Shown here piece by piece: positions 27,024-36,330 of a DNA stretch of 64,000 nucleotides (the first letter of the stretch is position 1; the number at the start of each line of letters is the position of its first letter). Made by a program: the position numbers and the translations under genes. The notes beneath the pieces are model-generated. The model did not search any database and was not told where the DNA came from. It saw nothing but the letters and a program-made list of their open reading frames with translations. Source of the DNA: Paenibacillus sp. FSL K6-3182 (GTDB taxonomy: Bacteria > Bacillota > Bacilli > Paenibacillales > Paenibacillaceae); the NCBI RefSeq assembly GCF_037976325.1, contig NZ_CP150265.1, positions 2,475,501 through 2,539,500 on the forward strand, given 5' to 3'.

Positions 27024-28847
27024 ATGATGAAAAATTGGAACGACTACTTGCTGAAGAGTAAAATGTTCATCGTCTTCTCCGCGGTATCGCTGTTCATCGT
27101 CATGCTGACCTGTATTATTTTCTACTATAAAAATGTAAACGATATCAAAAATCAAACGTTAGCGCTTTCCGACACGATTTCTCGGCAGTTCAGCCGAACC
27201 TTCGAGCTGTATATTCAGGATATGGAGAAGCTCTCCGTGTCTATTATTGGCGATCCTATTATTCAAGAAAGCTTAATTGATCATTATGGAATTCCGGAAC
27301 CCGTTACGCAGAACCAAATTGAACTGACGATCAACAATAGATTGTTCACTCATCTTCAGCCGCGCCCTCAGCTCCAGAGCATCTATATTTTCACCACGGA
27401 CGACATCGCTTATTTTGTATCAAAGGCGGGGGGACCTAAGATAAGCTTCAATCTTCAAAGCGAGAGCTGGTATCAGAATCGACTGGATATGCCTGGAGTC
27501 AAATTTCTGCTGCTGCCCGTCACAGCGGAGAATACGGGCGGTGATCGTGAAGCTCAGGTGATATCCTTCGTACGGAATATCAGCCGCATTCCATACCTTG
27601 ATGTTTTGGGATATATGAAAATTAATATTAACGTAAATGTCATCAAGGACATGCTCGTCAATTCCGACAGCAACGACGTTGAACGGAATATGAGAGCGTT
27701 CATCATTACCGATGAAGGCAGCGTCGTCTATGACGACAGGAATGAGCTGACGGGCAGCAATGACACTGGAATTGATCTTTCCATCTTCCAGGGCAATCAT
27801 GAATCGAATGAGGTGGTGTGGAACGGCGAGAGCTATATCTATACAACGTCGAAATCCTCCTATACAAAATGGAATACATTGATTCTAATTCCGAACGAAT
27901 TCCTGCTGTCCAAGCAGAAACATTCTACTTATATTCTTTTTCTCGTTGGCCTGCTCGCGATGGGTCTAATTGCGTTTGTGTCCTATGTGCTGTCTTATCA
28001 GATGACGCTTCCGCTCCGTAATTTGATGAAAAAGATGGCGCGTGTCGAGCAGGGGGATTTAAGCCAGAGAATGGAGGTGACCGGCAACAATGAGATCGGC
28101 CGTCTGAGCCGTATCTACAACAACATGCTGGATAGTATCACACGCTTAATTAGTGAAGTGTACACATCCAAACTGGCGGAGAAGAATGCGCAGCTATCGG
28201 CACTGCAGGCGCAGATCAACCCTCATTTTTTGTATAACACGCTTAACATTATGAAGTCTATCAGCAGGGTTCGAGGCATCGAAGAGGTTGCGGAAATGGC
28301 AGAATCGCTGGCTGAGCTGTTCAAATACAGTATGACAAATCTTCATCATCCTATCCCGCTGCATGACGAGATGGAGCATATAAGCAATTACATGAATATT
28401 CAGCAGCATCGATTCGGCAATCGATTTGAGTTCAATATGGAAGTGCCGGAAGCGCTGCTGCAAGCATCGGTGCTGAAGCTTACCGTTCAGCCGCTAATTG
28501 AGAACGCAATCGTTCACGGACTGAGCAAGGTCAAGTCAGGCGGTCGAATCGACATCGCTGTTAAGAGGCTTGGCAGTGAGCTGATTATCGAAGTGTCCGA
28601 CAACGGCTGTGGTATTGAAGAGGAACGCATCCACATGCTGCGCCGAAGGTTGGAGAGAGTACAGGCGGTGGACGCTTACGACGAGGAGGGGCAGGGGATA
28701 GGCCTGTCCAATATCGCACAGCGAATCAAGCTGTTCCATGGTGTCAAATATGGAGTAGAGCTGATAAGTTCCCCTGACCGTGGAACGACGGTTAGGTTGA
28801 CGTTCCCGTATGAACAATTCGTCAAGGTGAAGGGAGAGGCCGACTGA
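27024..28847 (+). CDS. YesM-type sensor histidine kinase
   Basis: A 607-residue membrane kinase sensing sugars or their binding protein. It has helix 1 at about residues 16-36, a large extracellular Cache-like sensor (about 37-295), helix 2 at about 300-322 and HAMP (LPLRNLMKKMARVEQGDLSQRM). The LytS/YesM kinase core follows, with phospho-acceptor His401 (AQINPHFLYNTL), and the ATPase with PLIENAIVHGL, DNGCGI and GQGIGLSN. AGGAG is five bases from the first of two ATGs (27024, 27027). Its stop overlaps the YesN gene start. The pair precedes a sugar transporter whose operon it probably controls. Confidence 0.94.
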   Translation: MMKNWNDYLLKSKMFIVFSAVSLFIVMLTCIIFYYKNVNDIKNQTLALSDTISRQFSRTFELYIQDMEKLSVSIIGDPIIQESLIDHYGIPEPVTQNQIELTINNRLFTHLQPRPQLQSIYIFTTDDIAYFVSKAGGPKISFNLQSESWYQNRLDMPGVKFLLLPVTAENTGGDREAQVISFVRNISRIPYLDVLGYMKININVNVIKDMLVNSDSNDVERNMRAFIITDEGSVVYDDRNELTGSNDTGIDLSIFQGNHESNEVVWNGESYIYTTSKSSYTKWNTLILIPNEFLLSKQKHSTYILFLVGLLAMGLIAFVSYVLSYQMTLPLRNLMKKMARVEQGDLSQRMEVTGNNEIGRLSRIYNNMLDSITRLISEVYTSKLAEKNAQLSALQAQINPHFLYNTLNIMKSISRVRGIEEVAEMAESLAELFKYSMTNLHHPIPLHDEMEHISNYMNIQQHRFGNRFEFNMEVPEALLQASVLKLTVQPLIENAIVHGLSKVKSGGRIDIAVKRLGSELIIEVSDNGCGIEEERIHMLRRRLERVQAVDAYDEEGQGIGLSNIAQRIKLFHGVKYGVELISSPDRGTTVRLTFPYEQFVKVKGEAD

Positions 28848-30349
28848 TGAATATATTTTTGGTAGAAGACGAGCGGTGGGCGCTTGCGGAGCTCGAGGCC
28901 CTCTTTAAGCGATACGAGCCGCAGCATCGTGTGCTTGCGTTCGAGAACGGGGAAGATGCGCTGGAAGCAGCGAGATCCGTAGTCCCGCATCTGGTGTTGA
29001 CCGACATTACAATGCCGGGCATTGACGGTGTGGAGCTGCTGGCCGAGCTTGGCCGCAGCCATCCGGACACCAAAGGTATTATTCTCAGTGTCCATGATGA
29101 TTTTGCTTATGCACAGCGGGGAATGCAAACTGGCGTGACGGACTACTTGCTGAAGCCTGTTAAGAAAGAGACCCTTTACAAGGCGGTTGACCGCTTGCTT
29201 GCGCGTATTGAAGACGAGTCGCGCAGCCGGATCGACCGTGTTGCGTGGTCACTTCTTCAGCGGCTGCTGGCGGCGGATGCGATGGAGCATGTTAAGCCAG
29301 CCGAAGCAGAGCAGCAGCGTATGTTCATGGTGCTGCTGCTTCTGGAGAACTGGGCATCGCCGCTTACTTGGAAGGATGCTGGGCTTGAGGCATCGGATAT
29401 TCTCTCGCATTTCGGTAGCGTCTTGAACAAGGAGCGGGATAGTCATTGCATTACGATCGACGGCCGCCGCAGAGTTCTGCTGCTGCCCGCTGGGAATGAA
29501 GCATTTACGCAGTCGCTAAAGACAAAGCTTCAATCGCTCTTCCAATATGTGAACACCCATGGCATTCTTCTCCATGTGAGCTTCACAATAAAGAAAGAGC
29601 ACGAGAGCCTGAATCGCAGCTTCATTCGTCTTGGCAAGCAGCTTGAAGAGCATTTGCGAATCGGCGAGCCGACCTTGGCATCACCGGATATGAAGCTGGC
29701 TGTGCCTGATATTTCCGAAATATGGGTAAAAGCGCGTGCACTGCAAGCACAGGTTAAAGCGGGCGATATGGCAAGAGGACGAGAAACGATATCGCGTATC
29801 GTCAAGGGACTGCAGTACAAAGAGGTCACCCAAAAGCAGCTGGTACAGTTTGCTAGTGATTTGTTCTATTCGTTGAAGTTTAATTTGCAAGCAGAATCAT
29901 CGATTCTACTACAAGAGGATATGAGCCTGCTGCTCGAAGTGACCGACTATGAGCCAATCAAGGAATGGCTTACGGCAGCAGTATTCGGGATTGCAGGGAA
30001 ACACACATCAAAGGAACAGAAACCAAAAGGGCTCATTCCGGTGTTGATGAACTGGATTCATGCCAACTATCAAGGCGACCTTTCCCTTCAGCAGTTTGCT
30101 TCTGATCATCATGTCAGTCTTGGACATTTATCCAGATTGTTCAAAAGCCAAACTGGCTATACCTTCTCCGATTACGTGAGCGGTTACCGAATCAGCAAAG
30201 CAAAGGAGCTGCTAGCCGACGGCACGTCGCGTCCGTCTGAAGTCGGCGAGCTGGTAGGTTACGACGATGCCAAACATTTCTCTCATTTGTTTAAGAGAAC
30301 AACAGGCGAAACACCGACCGCCTTCGCAAAACGCAAAATGAGCGAATGA
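28847..30349 (+). CDS. YesN-type response regulator (receiver plus AraC domain)
   Basis: A 500-residue regulator, partner of the preceding kinase. The receiver (1-120) has VEDERW and phospho-acceptor Asp53 (LVLTDITMPGIDGVEL), with LLKPVKKE as the conserved Lys segment. A middle region of about 260 residues, typical of YesN, leads to a C-terminal AraC domain (about 395-495) with LQQFASDHHVSLGHLSRLFK and RPSEVGELVGYDDAKHFSHLFK. It likely activates the binding-protein/permease operon starting 320 bases downstream. Confidence 0.94.
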   Translation: MNIFLVEDERWALAELEALFKRYEPQHRVLAFENGEDALEAARSVVPHLVLTDITMPGIDGVELLAELGRSHPDTKGIILSVHDDFAYAQRGMQTGVTDYLLKPVKKETLYKAVDRLLARIEDESRSRIDRVAWSLLQRLLAADAMEHVKPAEAEQQRMFMVLLLLENWASPLTWKDAGLEASDILSHFGSVLNKERDSHCITIDGRRRVLLLPAGNEAFTQSLKTKLQSLFQYVNTHGILLHVSFTIKKEHESLNRSFIRLGKQLEEHLRIGEPTLASPDMKLAVPDISEIWVKARALQAQVKAGDMARGRETISRIVKGLQYKEVTQKQLVQFASDLFYSLKFNLQAESSILLQEDMSLLLEVTDYEPIKEWLTAAVFGIAGKHTSKEQKPKGLIPVLMNWIHANYQGDLSLQQFASDHHVSLGHLSRLFKSQTGYTFSDYVSGYRISKAKELLADGTSRPSEVGELVGYDDAKHFSHLFKRTTGETPTAFAKRKMSE

Positions 30350-30552
30350 TCCAAGTGCAAGCAAGCAGTTAGATGATATGCGGGCGATGCACTCTCGCAA
30401 GCTGGATGTCTCTTCGCCCGTACCACTTCCTGTTGTTAAAAGGAAAAATTCCCCCCTTAAAATAGCAAATGAGCAGGTATTCATCAAAAATGTAAACCCT
30501 TAGACTGAAAATACGAGGGAACCCGGGCCCTTGGAACGGAAGCTCGCTCTTT

Positions 30553-30567
30553 ATGGAAGCGTATTCA
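30553..30567. promoter_or_regulatory. CcpA cre box upstream of the sugar transporter operon
   Basis: ATGGAAGCGTATTCA fits the consensus WTGNAARCGNWWWCA at every defined position. It lies about 100 bases before the binding-protein start, within the 320-base gap after yesN. It would put this locus under glucose repression as well as YesMN control. Confidence 0.7.
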
Positions 30568-30669
30568 TCACATTGTAACTTACAGCATCAGTGATGCAAA
30601 AAAGAGGCAACGATGGACGGCTGCCGAAAGGAGCAAGGGTCCATACCTACAAAGGGAGGCTGCAGAACG

Positions 30670-32031
30670 ATGAAACGAACGACTGGCCAAACACTCGCAT
30701 TTGTGACAAGCGTGATGATGATTTTGCTGCTGCTCGCTGGATGCGGCAGCAGCAACAACACCCCCTCTGCGACGAAGAACAACACCGGCGCTGCGAACGG
30801 GAAAACGGACACGACAAGCGAACCTGCAGCGAAAACGACCTTAACGCTGATGGTAGGCAATTCAGGCACAACGCTCGAAGCGCTCAAGGCTGTTGCCACT
30901 GAAGCGGAGAAAAAGCTGAATATCGCCATTGAGTATGACATCAAACCGGATGGCACGGAAGGCGACAACCTGGTCAAGACGCGCCTAGCAACAGGAGATA
31001 TGTCCGACCTTCTTGTTTATAATACGGGCTCGCTGCTGAAGGCAGTTAATCCGGTGGATAACTTTCTCGACCTGACGAATGAATCGTTTATGGCGGACGT
31101 GCTTGATTCCTTCAAAACGGTAGTTACGGTCGATGGCAAGGTGTACGGTGCGCCCGTCGGATCAAGCTCCGCAGGTGCGATACTTTACAACAAGAAGGTG
31201 TACGGTGAGCTCGGATTAACCGTCCCGCAAACATGGACCGAATTCATGGCGAACAATGAGAAGATCAAAGCTGCGGGCAAAACCGCTGTTATCGCGTCCT
31301 ACAAGGATACTTGGACGTCCCAGCTGTTTGTTCTAGGTGATTACTACAACCTGCAGGCGCAGGTTCCGAATTTCGCAGACGATTACACGAACAACAAGGC
31401 GAAGTACGCAACGACACCAGCTGCACTGCGCAGCTTCGAAAAGACGGAGGAACCGTTTAAAGCAGGCTACATGAATAAGGACTTCCTAGCTACAACGTAT
31501 GACGTTGCTTTGAAAATGCTTGCCGATGGCACAGGTGTACACTATCCGATGCTGACTAGCGCACTTGATTCCATTTTGCAAAATAGCCCGGACAAGATCA
31601 ATGACATCGGCGTTTTCCCAATCCCGAGCGACAGCGCAGATGTCAACGGACTGACGGTATGGATGCCGAGCGGTCTGTACATCAACAAGAACAGCAAGAA
31701 AGTAGAAGCCGCCAAGAAGTTCGCGGAATATTTCGTATCTAAGGAAGGCCAAGACATATTTGCCTCCAAAGTCAAGGCGGCTGGCCCCAATGTGATTAAA
31801 GGAATTGAGCTCCCTGACGATGCTTACGAGGGTGTCAAAGAAATGCAGAAATACTTCGATGAAGGCAAGACGGCACCTGCGCTGGAGTTCGTATCGCCGG
31901 TCAAAGGCCCGAACCTTGAGAACCTCACTGTCGCTGTTGGCAGCGGCATCACCTCCGCGCAGAAGGGCGCCGAGGATTATGACAAAGACGTACTGAAACA
32001 AGCGCAGCAGTTAAATCTACCGGGCTGGTAG
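30670..32031 (+). CDS. Extracellular sugar-binding lipoprotein (family 1)
   Basis: A 453-residue binding protein for the two permeases that follow. A signal peptide with lipobox (LLLLAGCGSS) anchors it outside the membrane. After a low-complexity Asn/Thr linker comes a UgpB/MalE-like fold (TLTLMVGNSGTTLEALKAVA, SGLYINKNSKKVEAAKKFAEYF). ATG 30670 follows GGGAGG by ten bases; the frame is open further upstream, but those starts put sequence ahead of the signal peptide. A hairpin after the gene may give higher expression than the permeases. The ligand is unknown; a sulfated or phosphorylated sugar is suggested by the cluster. Confidence 0.94.
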   Translation: MKRTTGQTLAFVTSVMMILLLLAGCGSSNNTPSATKNNTGAANGKTDTTSEPAAKTTLTLMVGNSGTTLEALKAVATEAEKKLNIAIEYDIKPDGTEGDNLVKTRLATGDMSDLLVYNTGSLLKAVNPVDNFLDLTNESFMADVLDSFKTVVTVDGKVYGAPVGSSSAGAILYNKKVYGELGLTVPQTWTEFMANNEKIKAAGKTAVIASYKDTWTSQLFVLGDYYNLQAQVPNFADDYTNNKAKYATTPAALRSFEKTEEPFKAGYMNKDFLATTYDVALKMLADGTGVHYPMLTSALDSILQNSPDKINDIGVFPIPSDSADVNGLTVWMPSGLYINKNSKKVEAAKKFAEYFVSKEGQDIFASKVKAAGPNVIKGIELPDDAYEGVKEMQKYFDEGKTAPALEFVSPVKGPNLENLTVAVGSGITSAQKGAEDYDKDVLKQAQQLNLPGW

Positions 32032-32064
32032 AACGCCCGCCGCATGCGGGAATTCTAGTTGAAG

Positions 32065-32100
32065 ACGGGACTCCGTACAAGAAGCTGCGGGGTCCGTTTT
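32065..32100 (+). terminator. Imperfect hairpin between binding protein and permease genes
   Basis: ACGGGACTCCG pairs with CGGGGTCCGT (one bulge, one G-T pair), followed by TTTT. Such partial terminators commonly lower permease expression relative to the binding protein. Confidence 0.55.
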
Positions 32101-32122
32101 CTCCGGAAAGAAGGGGAGAGCC

Positions 32123-32989
32123 ATGACCAAGCTGACGATTCGGACTTACTCTTATTTATTTCTTATTCCCGCATTTCTGATCTACTTCGTCTTTTACTTG
32201 CTGCCAACGGTATTATCGCTCTTCTTCAGTATGACGCGTTGGACGCTCACCGATTGGAATTACATCGGCTTCGACAACTATGTCACTTTTTTCTCAGAGA
32301 CGGCGCTCAGCATCGGCTTCCGAAACACGTTAATTTATGCGGTTGTAACCTGCGGCCTCAAGGTCATCCTTGGCCTATTGCTTGGTGCGTTTCTCACTTC
32401 TACCGTTTTATTTAAAAACTATTTGCGTTCTGTTATTTTCTTCCCAACACTGCTTAGCACGATCGCGGTCGGAATCGCCTTCTCAATTATGATGCATCCT
32501 TCGCAAGGGCTGATCAATACAAGTCTGGCTGTATTTGGTATTGACGGACCCGATTGGCTTGGCAATACAAAGATTGCGCTGTTGTCTGTTGCCTTAGTAG
32601 ACGTATGGAAAGGTATAGGCGTTGCTACCGTTATTTATATCGCAGGCATTTCAGCCATTCCAGGCGAATATTACGAAGCGCTCAAAATCGATGGCGGGAG
32701 CAGCATGAACGCATTCCGGTATATTACCGTTCCCTTAAGCAGACCGGCGATGAATTCGGTCATTATACTCTCATTCATCGGAGGGCTCCGTTCCTTCGAC
32801 CTGATCTGGGCCATGACGAAGGGGGGGCCGGGTTTCACGACCGACCTGATCGCCTCGATCATATACAAGCAGTATCAAGCGGGTTTTTATGGCCTAGCAA
32901 CTGCGGGCAACGTCATCTTGTTTGTCGGTGTGTCACTGCTGGCGTTTCCTTTGTATAAGTACCTGACGAAAAGTGAGGTGCACTTATGA
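32123..32989 (+). CDS. Sugar ABC transporter permease, UgpA/MalF type
   Basis: A 288-residue inner-membrane permease with six hydrophobic helices. The EAA loop reads EYYEALKIDGGSSMNAFRYITVPL and contacts a shared ATPase, which is not encoded here (Bacillota usually supply one MsmX-type ATPase for many such systems). Its stop overlaps the next permease start by ATGA. It is part of the binding-protein/permease/permease unit under YesMN and probable CcpA control. Confidence 0.95.
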   Translation: MTKLTIRTYSYLFLIPAFLIYFVFYLLPTVLSLFFSMTRWTLTDWNYIGFDNYVTFFSETALSIGFRNTLIYAVVTCGLKVILGLLLGAFLTSTVLFKNYLRSVIFFPTLLSTIAVGIAFSIMMHPSQGLINTSLAVFGIDGPDWLGNTKIALLSVALVDVWKGIGVATVIYIAGISAIPGEYYEALKIDGGSSMNAFRYITVPLSRPAMNSVIILSFIGGLRSFDLIWAMTKGGPGFTTDLIASIIYKQYQAGFYGLATAGNVILFVGVSLLAFPLYKYLTKSEVHL

Positions 32990-33891
32990 GCAGCGAAATG
33001 AGCCGAGTGATGAATAAAGGCGTGGGCAAACCGCTGAACCGCGGCGAAAACAGGGGGATAAGCAGCGCAGCTAAGAGGATTATCGTTGCCGCGTTCTCGC
33101 TGATGCTCAGCACCGCCATTTTTTGGATTCCTTTTTATTTTGTCATTATCAACTCTTTTAAAAATCAAGCCGAATCTGCACTTATGAATATGTCGTGGCC
33201 GAAATCATTTCATATTTTGGAAAATTACAGGGATGTGTTGACTGCTGCCGATCATATGCTTGTCCGCGCTTTTTATAACAGCATGCTGCTTACGGTATTA
33301 TCGATCACTGTACTGATCATCGTCAGCGCGATGGCCGGATTTGTACTGCATCGCAGAGAAGGGGGGCGCTTTTCTTCCTTCTTAAACTTTCTAGTTTTGG
33401 CAGGTTTGATGATTCCGCCGGCGATCGTGCCTACGATCTGGGTACTCGACTCGATCGGCCTGTTCAAGACGCTGGCAGGCATCACTTTCGTGGAGGTTGC
33501 GCTGCACTTTCCGTTTGCAGCTATTTTGTACAAAGCGTTTGTGGCAACGCTGCCGCGTGAAATTGATGAGAGCGCCTTGATTGACGGCGCGGGCGGCGGG
33601 CGGCTGTTCTTTAGTATTATTTTTCCTCTGCTAAAGCCCGTTACTTCAACCATCATTGTGCTTGAATCGATAAACGTATTTAATGACTTTGTTAATCCGC
33701 TTTACTTCTTCCCAGGTTCCTCCAACGCGACGGTGCAATTGACGCTGTACAACTTCATGAGCCGGTTCACGACATCGTGGAATTTGTTATTTGCCGATAT
33801 TGTTCTGATCTCTATTCCGATGCTCATTCTGTTCATTTTCTTCAACAAAAAAATTGTAGCCGGCATGACAGCGGGGGCTATTAAGGGATAA
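32986..33891 (+). CDS. Sugar ABC transporter permease, UgpE/MalG type
   Basis: A 301-residue partner permease. A short charged N-terminus precedes six helices; the EAA loop is DESALIDGAGGGRLFFSIIFPL and the C-terminus ends GMTAGAIKG, typical of MalG/LacG proteins. It is translationally coupled to the preceding permease. A terminator about 75 bases downstream separates the transporter transcript from the oxidoreductase/sulfatase operon. Confidence 0.95.
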   Translation: MSSEMSRVMNKGVGKPLNRGENRGISSAAKRIIVAAFSLMLSTAIFWIPFYFVIINSFKNQAESALMNMSWPKSFHILENYRDVLTAADHMLVRAFYNSMLLTVLSITVLIIVSAMAGFVLHRREGGRFSSFLNFLVLAGLMIPPAIVPTIWVLDSIGLFKTLAGITFVEVALHFPFAAILYKAFVATLPREIDESALIDGAGGGRLFFSIIFPLLKPVTSTIIVLESINVFNDFVNPLYFFPGSSNATVQLTLYNFMSRFTTSWNLLFADIVLISIPMLILFIFFNKKIVAGMTAGAIKG

Positions 33892-33965
33892 TCAAGCATG
33901 GACTGCACTGCTTGTGCACGAACGAAATCATTGTAAGGTAATTGATTTTGTCCTCATTCAGAGAG

Positions 33966-33993
33966 CCGCAGTCATTAGGATTGCGGTTTTTTT
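33966..33993 (+). terminator. Rho-independent terminator of the transporter operon
   Basis: CCGCAGTC pairs with GATTGCGG (one G-T pair) around a five-base loop and is followed by seven T. The remaining 280 bases before the next gene hold no recognisable coding sequence. Confidence 0.85.
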
Positions 33994-34179
33994 AGGATGC
34001 TTGGGGTGAATCGGTCGCTGCAAATCCCACTTCGTGAGAACGTTGATCGACCTAAGCTTACCAGCTGTTTGGTGTAGATCCTAAACCAAGCCTCTCCTTT
34101 TTTAAAAGCAGTCTCGATCGGAAAGGTTTTTGTCCCGAACCGCCATGATTTGGACAGAAGGAGACAGTATGATGAACTT

Positions 34180-34194
34180 ATAAAGCGTTTACAA
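34180..34194. promoter_or_regulatory. Degenerate cre-like box upstream of the catabolic operon
   Basis: TATAAAGCGTTTACA matches the cre consensus except at the conserved TG (AT here). It lies about 80 bases before the oxidoreductase start. It could be a weak cre or a LacI-family operator half; support is by sequence only. Confidence 0.35.
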
Positions 34195-34274
34195 CTATGA
34201 CGGCTTGGCGATTAGGCTATCGATATGATCTAGGAATTTCATTATCCAATTCAGAGGACGAAAGGAAGTTGAAT

Positions 34275-35381
34275 ATGGCGGTCAAAATCGGAATTGTAGG
34301 CATGAACGGGATCGGCAACAACCATGCGAACTGTTACAAGGAGGATGAACTGGCTGATGTCGTAGCGGTATGCGATGTCATTAAGGAGCGCGCCGACGCA
34401 GCTGCGGAGAAACACGGTGTAAAGGCGTACTATACGCTTAAGGACATGATCGAGAACGAGCCTGATATTCAGGTGATCGATGTGACGACAGGCGGCATTG
34501 ACAACGGCAGCTGGCATTTTGAACCGGCGATGGAAGCGATGTCTTACGGAAAGCACGTGCTCGTGGAGAAGCCGCTGTGCAACGATGTGCGTGAAGGCCG
34601 CGAGATGGTGGCATTTGCTGAGAAGCAGAAGGTGTATCTAGGCTGCAATTTGAACCATTACTTTACGCCGCCGGCGGAGAAGGCGAAGCAATATATGGAG
34701 AGCGGAGAGGTGGGCGAATTAATTTATTGTCTGGCAAAAATGGGCTTCAACGGCGGCGAGCTCAACTATGCGCTTGCCAGCTCGGATAAAGTGAAAGGCC
34801 ACCCTTACTTCCATATGCGGGCGTTCCTGACCCACCCATTCAGTGTTATGCGCCATTTCTGCGGCGATATTACGCACATCCAGACGTTCTCCGACCGTCC
34901 AGGCTTCCGCCGGAGCGCAGGCGATGTTATGGTGTCCATCAACAGTATCCATATGAAGTTCGCAAACGGTGCAGTTGGCTATTTATTGAGTCAGCGCGGC
35001 GATGCGGTCTACGGACTAGGCGGCTGGTGGAGTCTTGAGGTTGGGGGCTCGAAGGGGACATTCACCATTGAGAACTGCGTCGAGAAAGTGTCGTTCTGGA
35101 AAGCGGAAAAGGGCATTCCAGCGATCAGCGTTCCGATTGAGCCTGAAGTGACGGATTTCGGAACAAATGATTTCAACCGGACTTTCAACCATCGTCTGCA
35201 TGCATTTCTGGAGGATGTTGACAACAAGGTATCTCCGGATGCGCTGCGCGCCAGCGGACGCGATGCACTTGCTGTGCTGGAGTATGTGCATGCAGTACAG
35301 GAATCGTATGAACGTGGGGGAGAAGTCGTTCGTCCTCAGCCACTGCCGCCGCTGCACGGTGATCCGTTTTATCTGAAATAA
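34275..35381 (+). CDS. Gfo/Idh/MocA-family oxidoreductase
   Basis: A 368-residue cytoplasmic NAD(P)-dependent sugar dehydrogenase. The Rossmann start (KIGIVGMNGIGNNHA) is followed by the EKP motif (HVLVEKPLCNDVREG) that carries the catalytic Lys, and by a C-terminal alpha/beta domain. ATG 34275 lies six bases after AAAGGAAG; the upstream frame opening at 34197 would add an unrelated N-terminus. It heads an eight-gene run with a TIM-barrel isomerase, which in known pathways (for example C-glycoside and levoglucosan breakdown) act together through a 3-keto-sugar. Exact substrate unknown. Confidence 0.93.
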   Translation: MAVKIGIVGMNGIGNNHANCYKEDELADVVAVCDVIKERADAAAEKHGVKAYYTLKDMIENEPDIQVIDVTTGGIDNGSWHFEPAMEAMSYGKHVLVEKPLCNDVREGREMVAFAEKQKVYLGCNLNHYFTPPAEKAKQYMESGEVGELIYCLAKMGFNGGELNYALASSDKVKGHPYFHMRAFLTHPFSVMRHFCGDITHIQTFSDRPGFRRSAGDVMVSINSIHMKFANGAVGYLLSQRGDAVYGLGGWWSLEVGGSKGTFTIENCVEKVSFWKAEKGIPAISVPIEPEVTDFGTNDFNRTFNHRLHAFLEDVDNKVSPDALRASGRDALAVLEYVHAVQESYERGGEVVRPQPLPPLHGDPFYLK

Positions 35382-35492
35382 TCTCAGTAAGATAGCGCGT
35401 TGCTATTTTGTTGCTTGCGATTTCTATGAAGGTATCGCTGGAACATGAACTAATACATGTTTTACTAATCCATTATTCAGGAGGGCTCATAC

Positions 35493-36296
35493 ATGATTAA
35501 ACTGGGTGTCAATTCCGTACTGTTCAAAGAGTTCGACTTCGCTGAAGCGGCGAAGCATATTGCGGCCTGCGGCTACGATGGTGTAGAGATTGCCGCTATT
35601 CAAGGCATGTGCGAGCATCTGGATCTCAGCCGCTGGAAGCAGCAGAAGAGTGAGCTGCAGGCGATTGTGCAGGAAAACGGCCTAACATTTCTGTCGACTG
35701 AGGTTGCATCGCTCAATGAGGAGCGGCTGCTCCCAGCGTTCGAAGCTGCCGCTGAAATTGGTATTCCAATCGTAAACGTTGGTCCTGGCGGAAAGCTGGG
35801 TGTCGAAGAAGACCTGCAGGCATCTATCGAGATGCTTGCGCGGATGGCAGAGAGAGCGGCTTCGTATGGCATCACGCTCTGCGTTAAAGCTCATGTCGGC
35901 AATGCCATTCACAATACGCCGACCACGCTGCGAGCGATGGACTCGATCATCTCCCCCGCGTTCGGCATCGACATGGACCCGAGCCATATCCACCGTGCCG
36001 GCGAAAATGCGGAGAAAGCGCTCCCCGCTGTGCTTAGTCGCGTAAAGCATGTTCATATCCGTGACTGCAAAGGACGGGAGCAGGGACCTGGCCCGATCAT
36101 GCTTCAGGCGTGCGGACGGGGCGACATCGATCTATATGGCTACTGCAAAGCGATGGTGGATGGAGGTTACGACGGACCGGTCGTCGTTGAGGTCATTGGT
36201 GCTTCACCTGAGCATACGCTTGCGCAGGTATCCATCGTAGCCGCTGAGTCGTACGGCTATCTAAATGCGGTTCTTAAACAGCTGAACGCGCGATAA
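35493..36296 (+). CDS. Sugar phosphate isomerase/epimerase (xylose-isomerase-like TIM barrel)
   Basis: A 267-residue cytoplasmic TIM-barrel protein of the AP-endonuclease-2/xylose-isomerase-like superfamily, using a divalent metal. Seen: KHIAACGYDGVEIAAIQG, a metal-site Glu/Asp/His series including FGIDMDPSHIHRAG and VKHVHIRDCKG, and PVVVEVIG near the end. AGGAGGG lies seven or eight bases before the ATG. Relatives isomerise keto-sugars or, with Gfo/Idh enzymes, open glycosidic bonds by elimination. It lies in the operon with two such oxidoreductases, which supports that role by inference. Confidence 0.9.
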   Translation: MIKLGVNSVLFKEFDFAEAAKHIAACGYDGVEIAAIQGMCEHLDLSRWKQQKSELQAIVQENGLTFLSTEVASLNEERLLPAFEAAAEIGIPIVNVGPGGKLGVEEDLQASIEMLARMAERAASYGITLCVKAHVGNAIHNTPTTLRAMDSIISPAFGIDMDPSHIHRAGENAEKALPAVLSRVKHVHIRDCKGREQGPGPIMLQACGRGDIDLYGYCKAMVDGGYDGPVVVEVIGASPEHTLAQVSIVAAESYGYLNAVLKQLNAR

Positions 36297-36330
36297 AAGC
36301 ATTATTTTCATCCAAAAGGAGGATTTCAAA

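Noticed and set aside
30381-30420. Hairpin CGGGCGA/TCGCCCG after the first yesN gene as a terminator
   Set aside because: Seven-base stem with a 26-base loop and no T-run.
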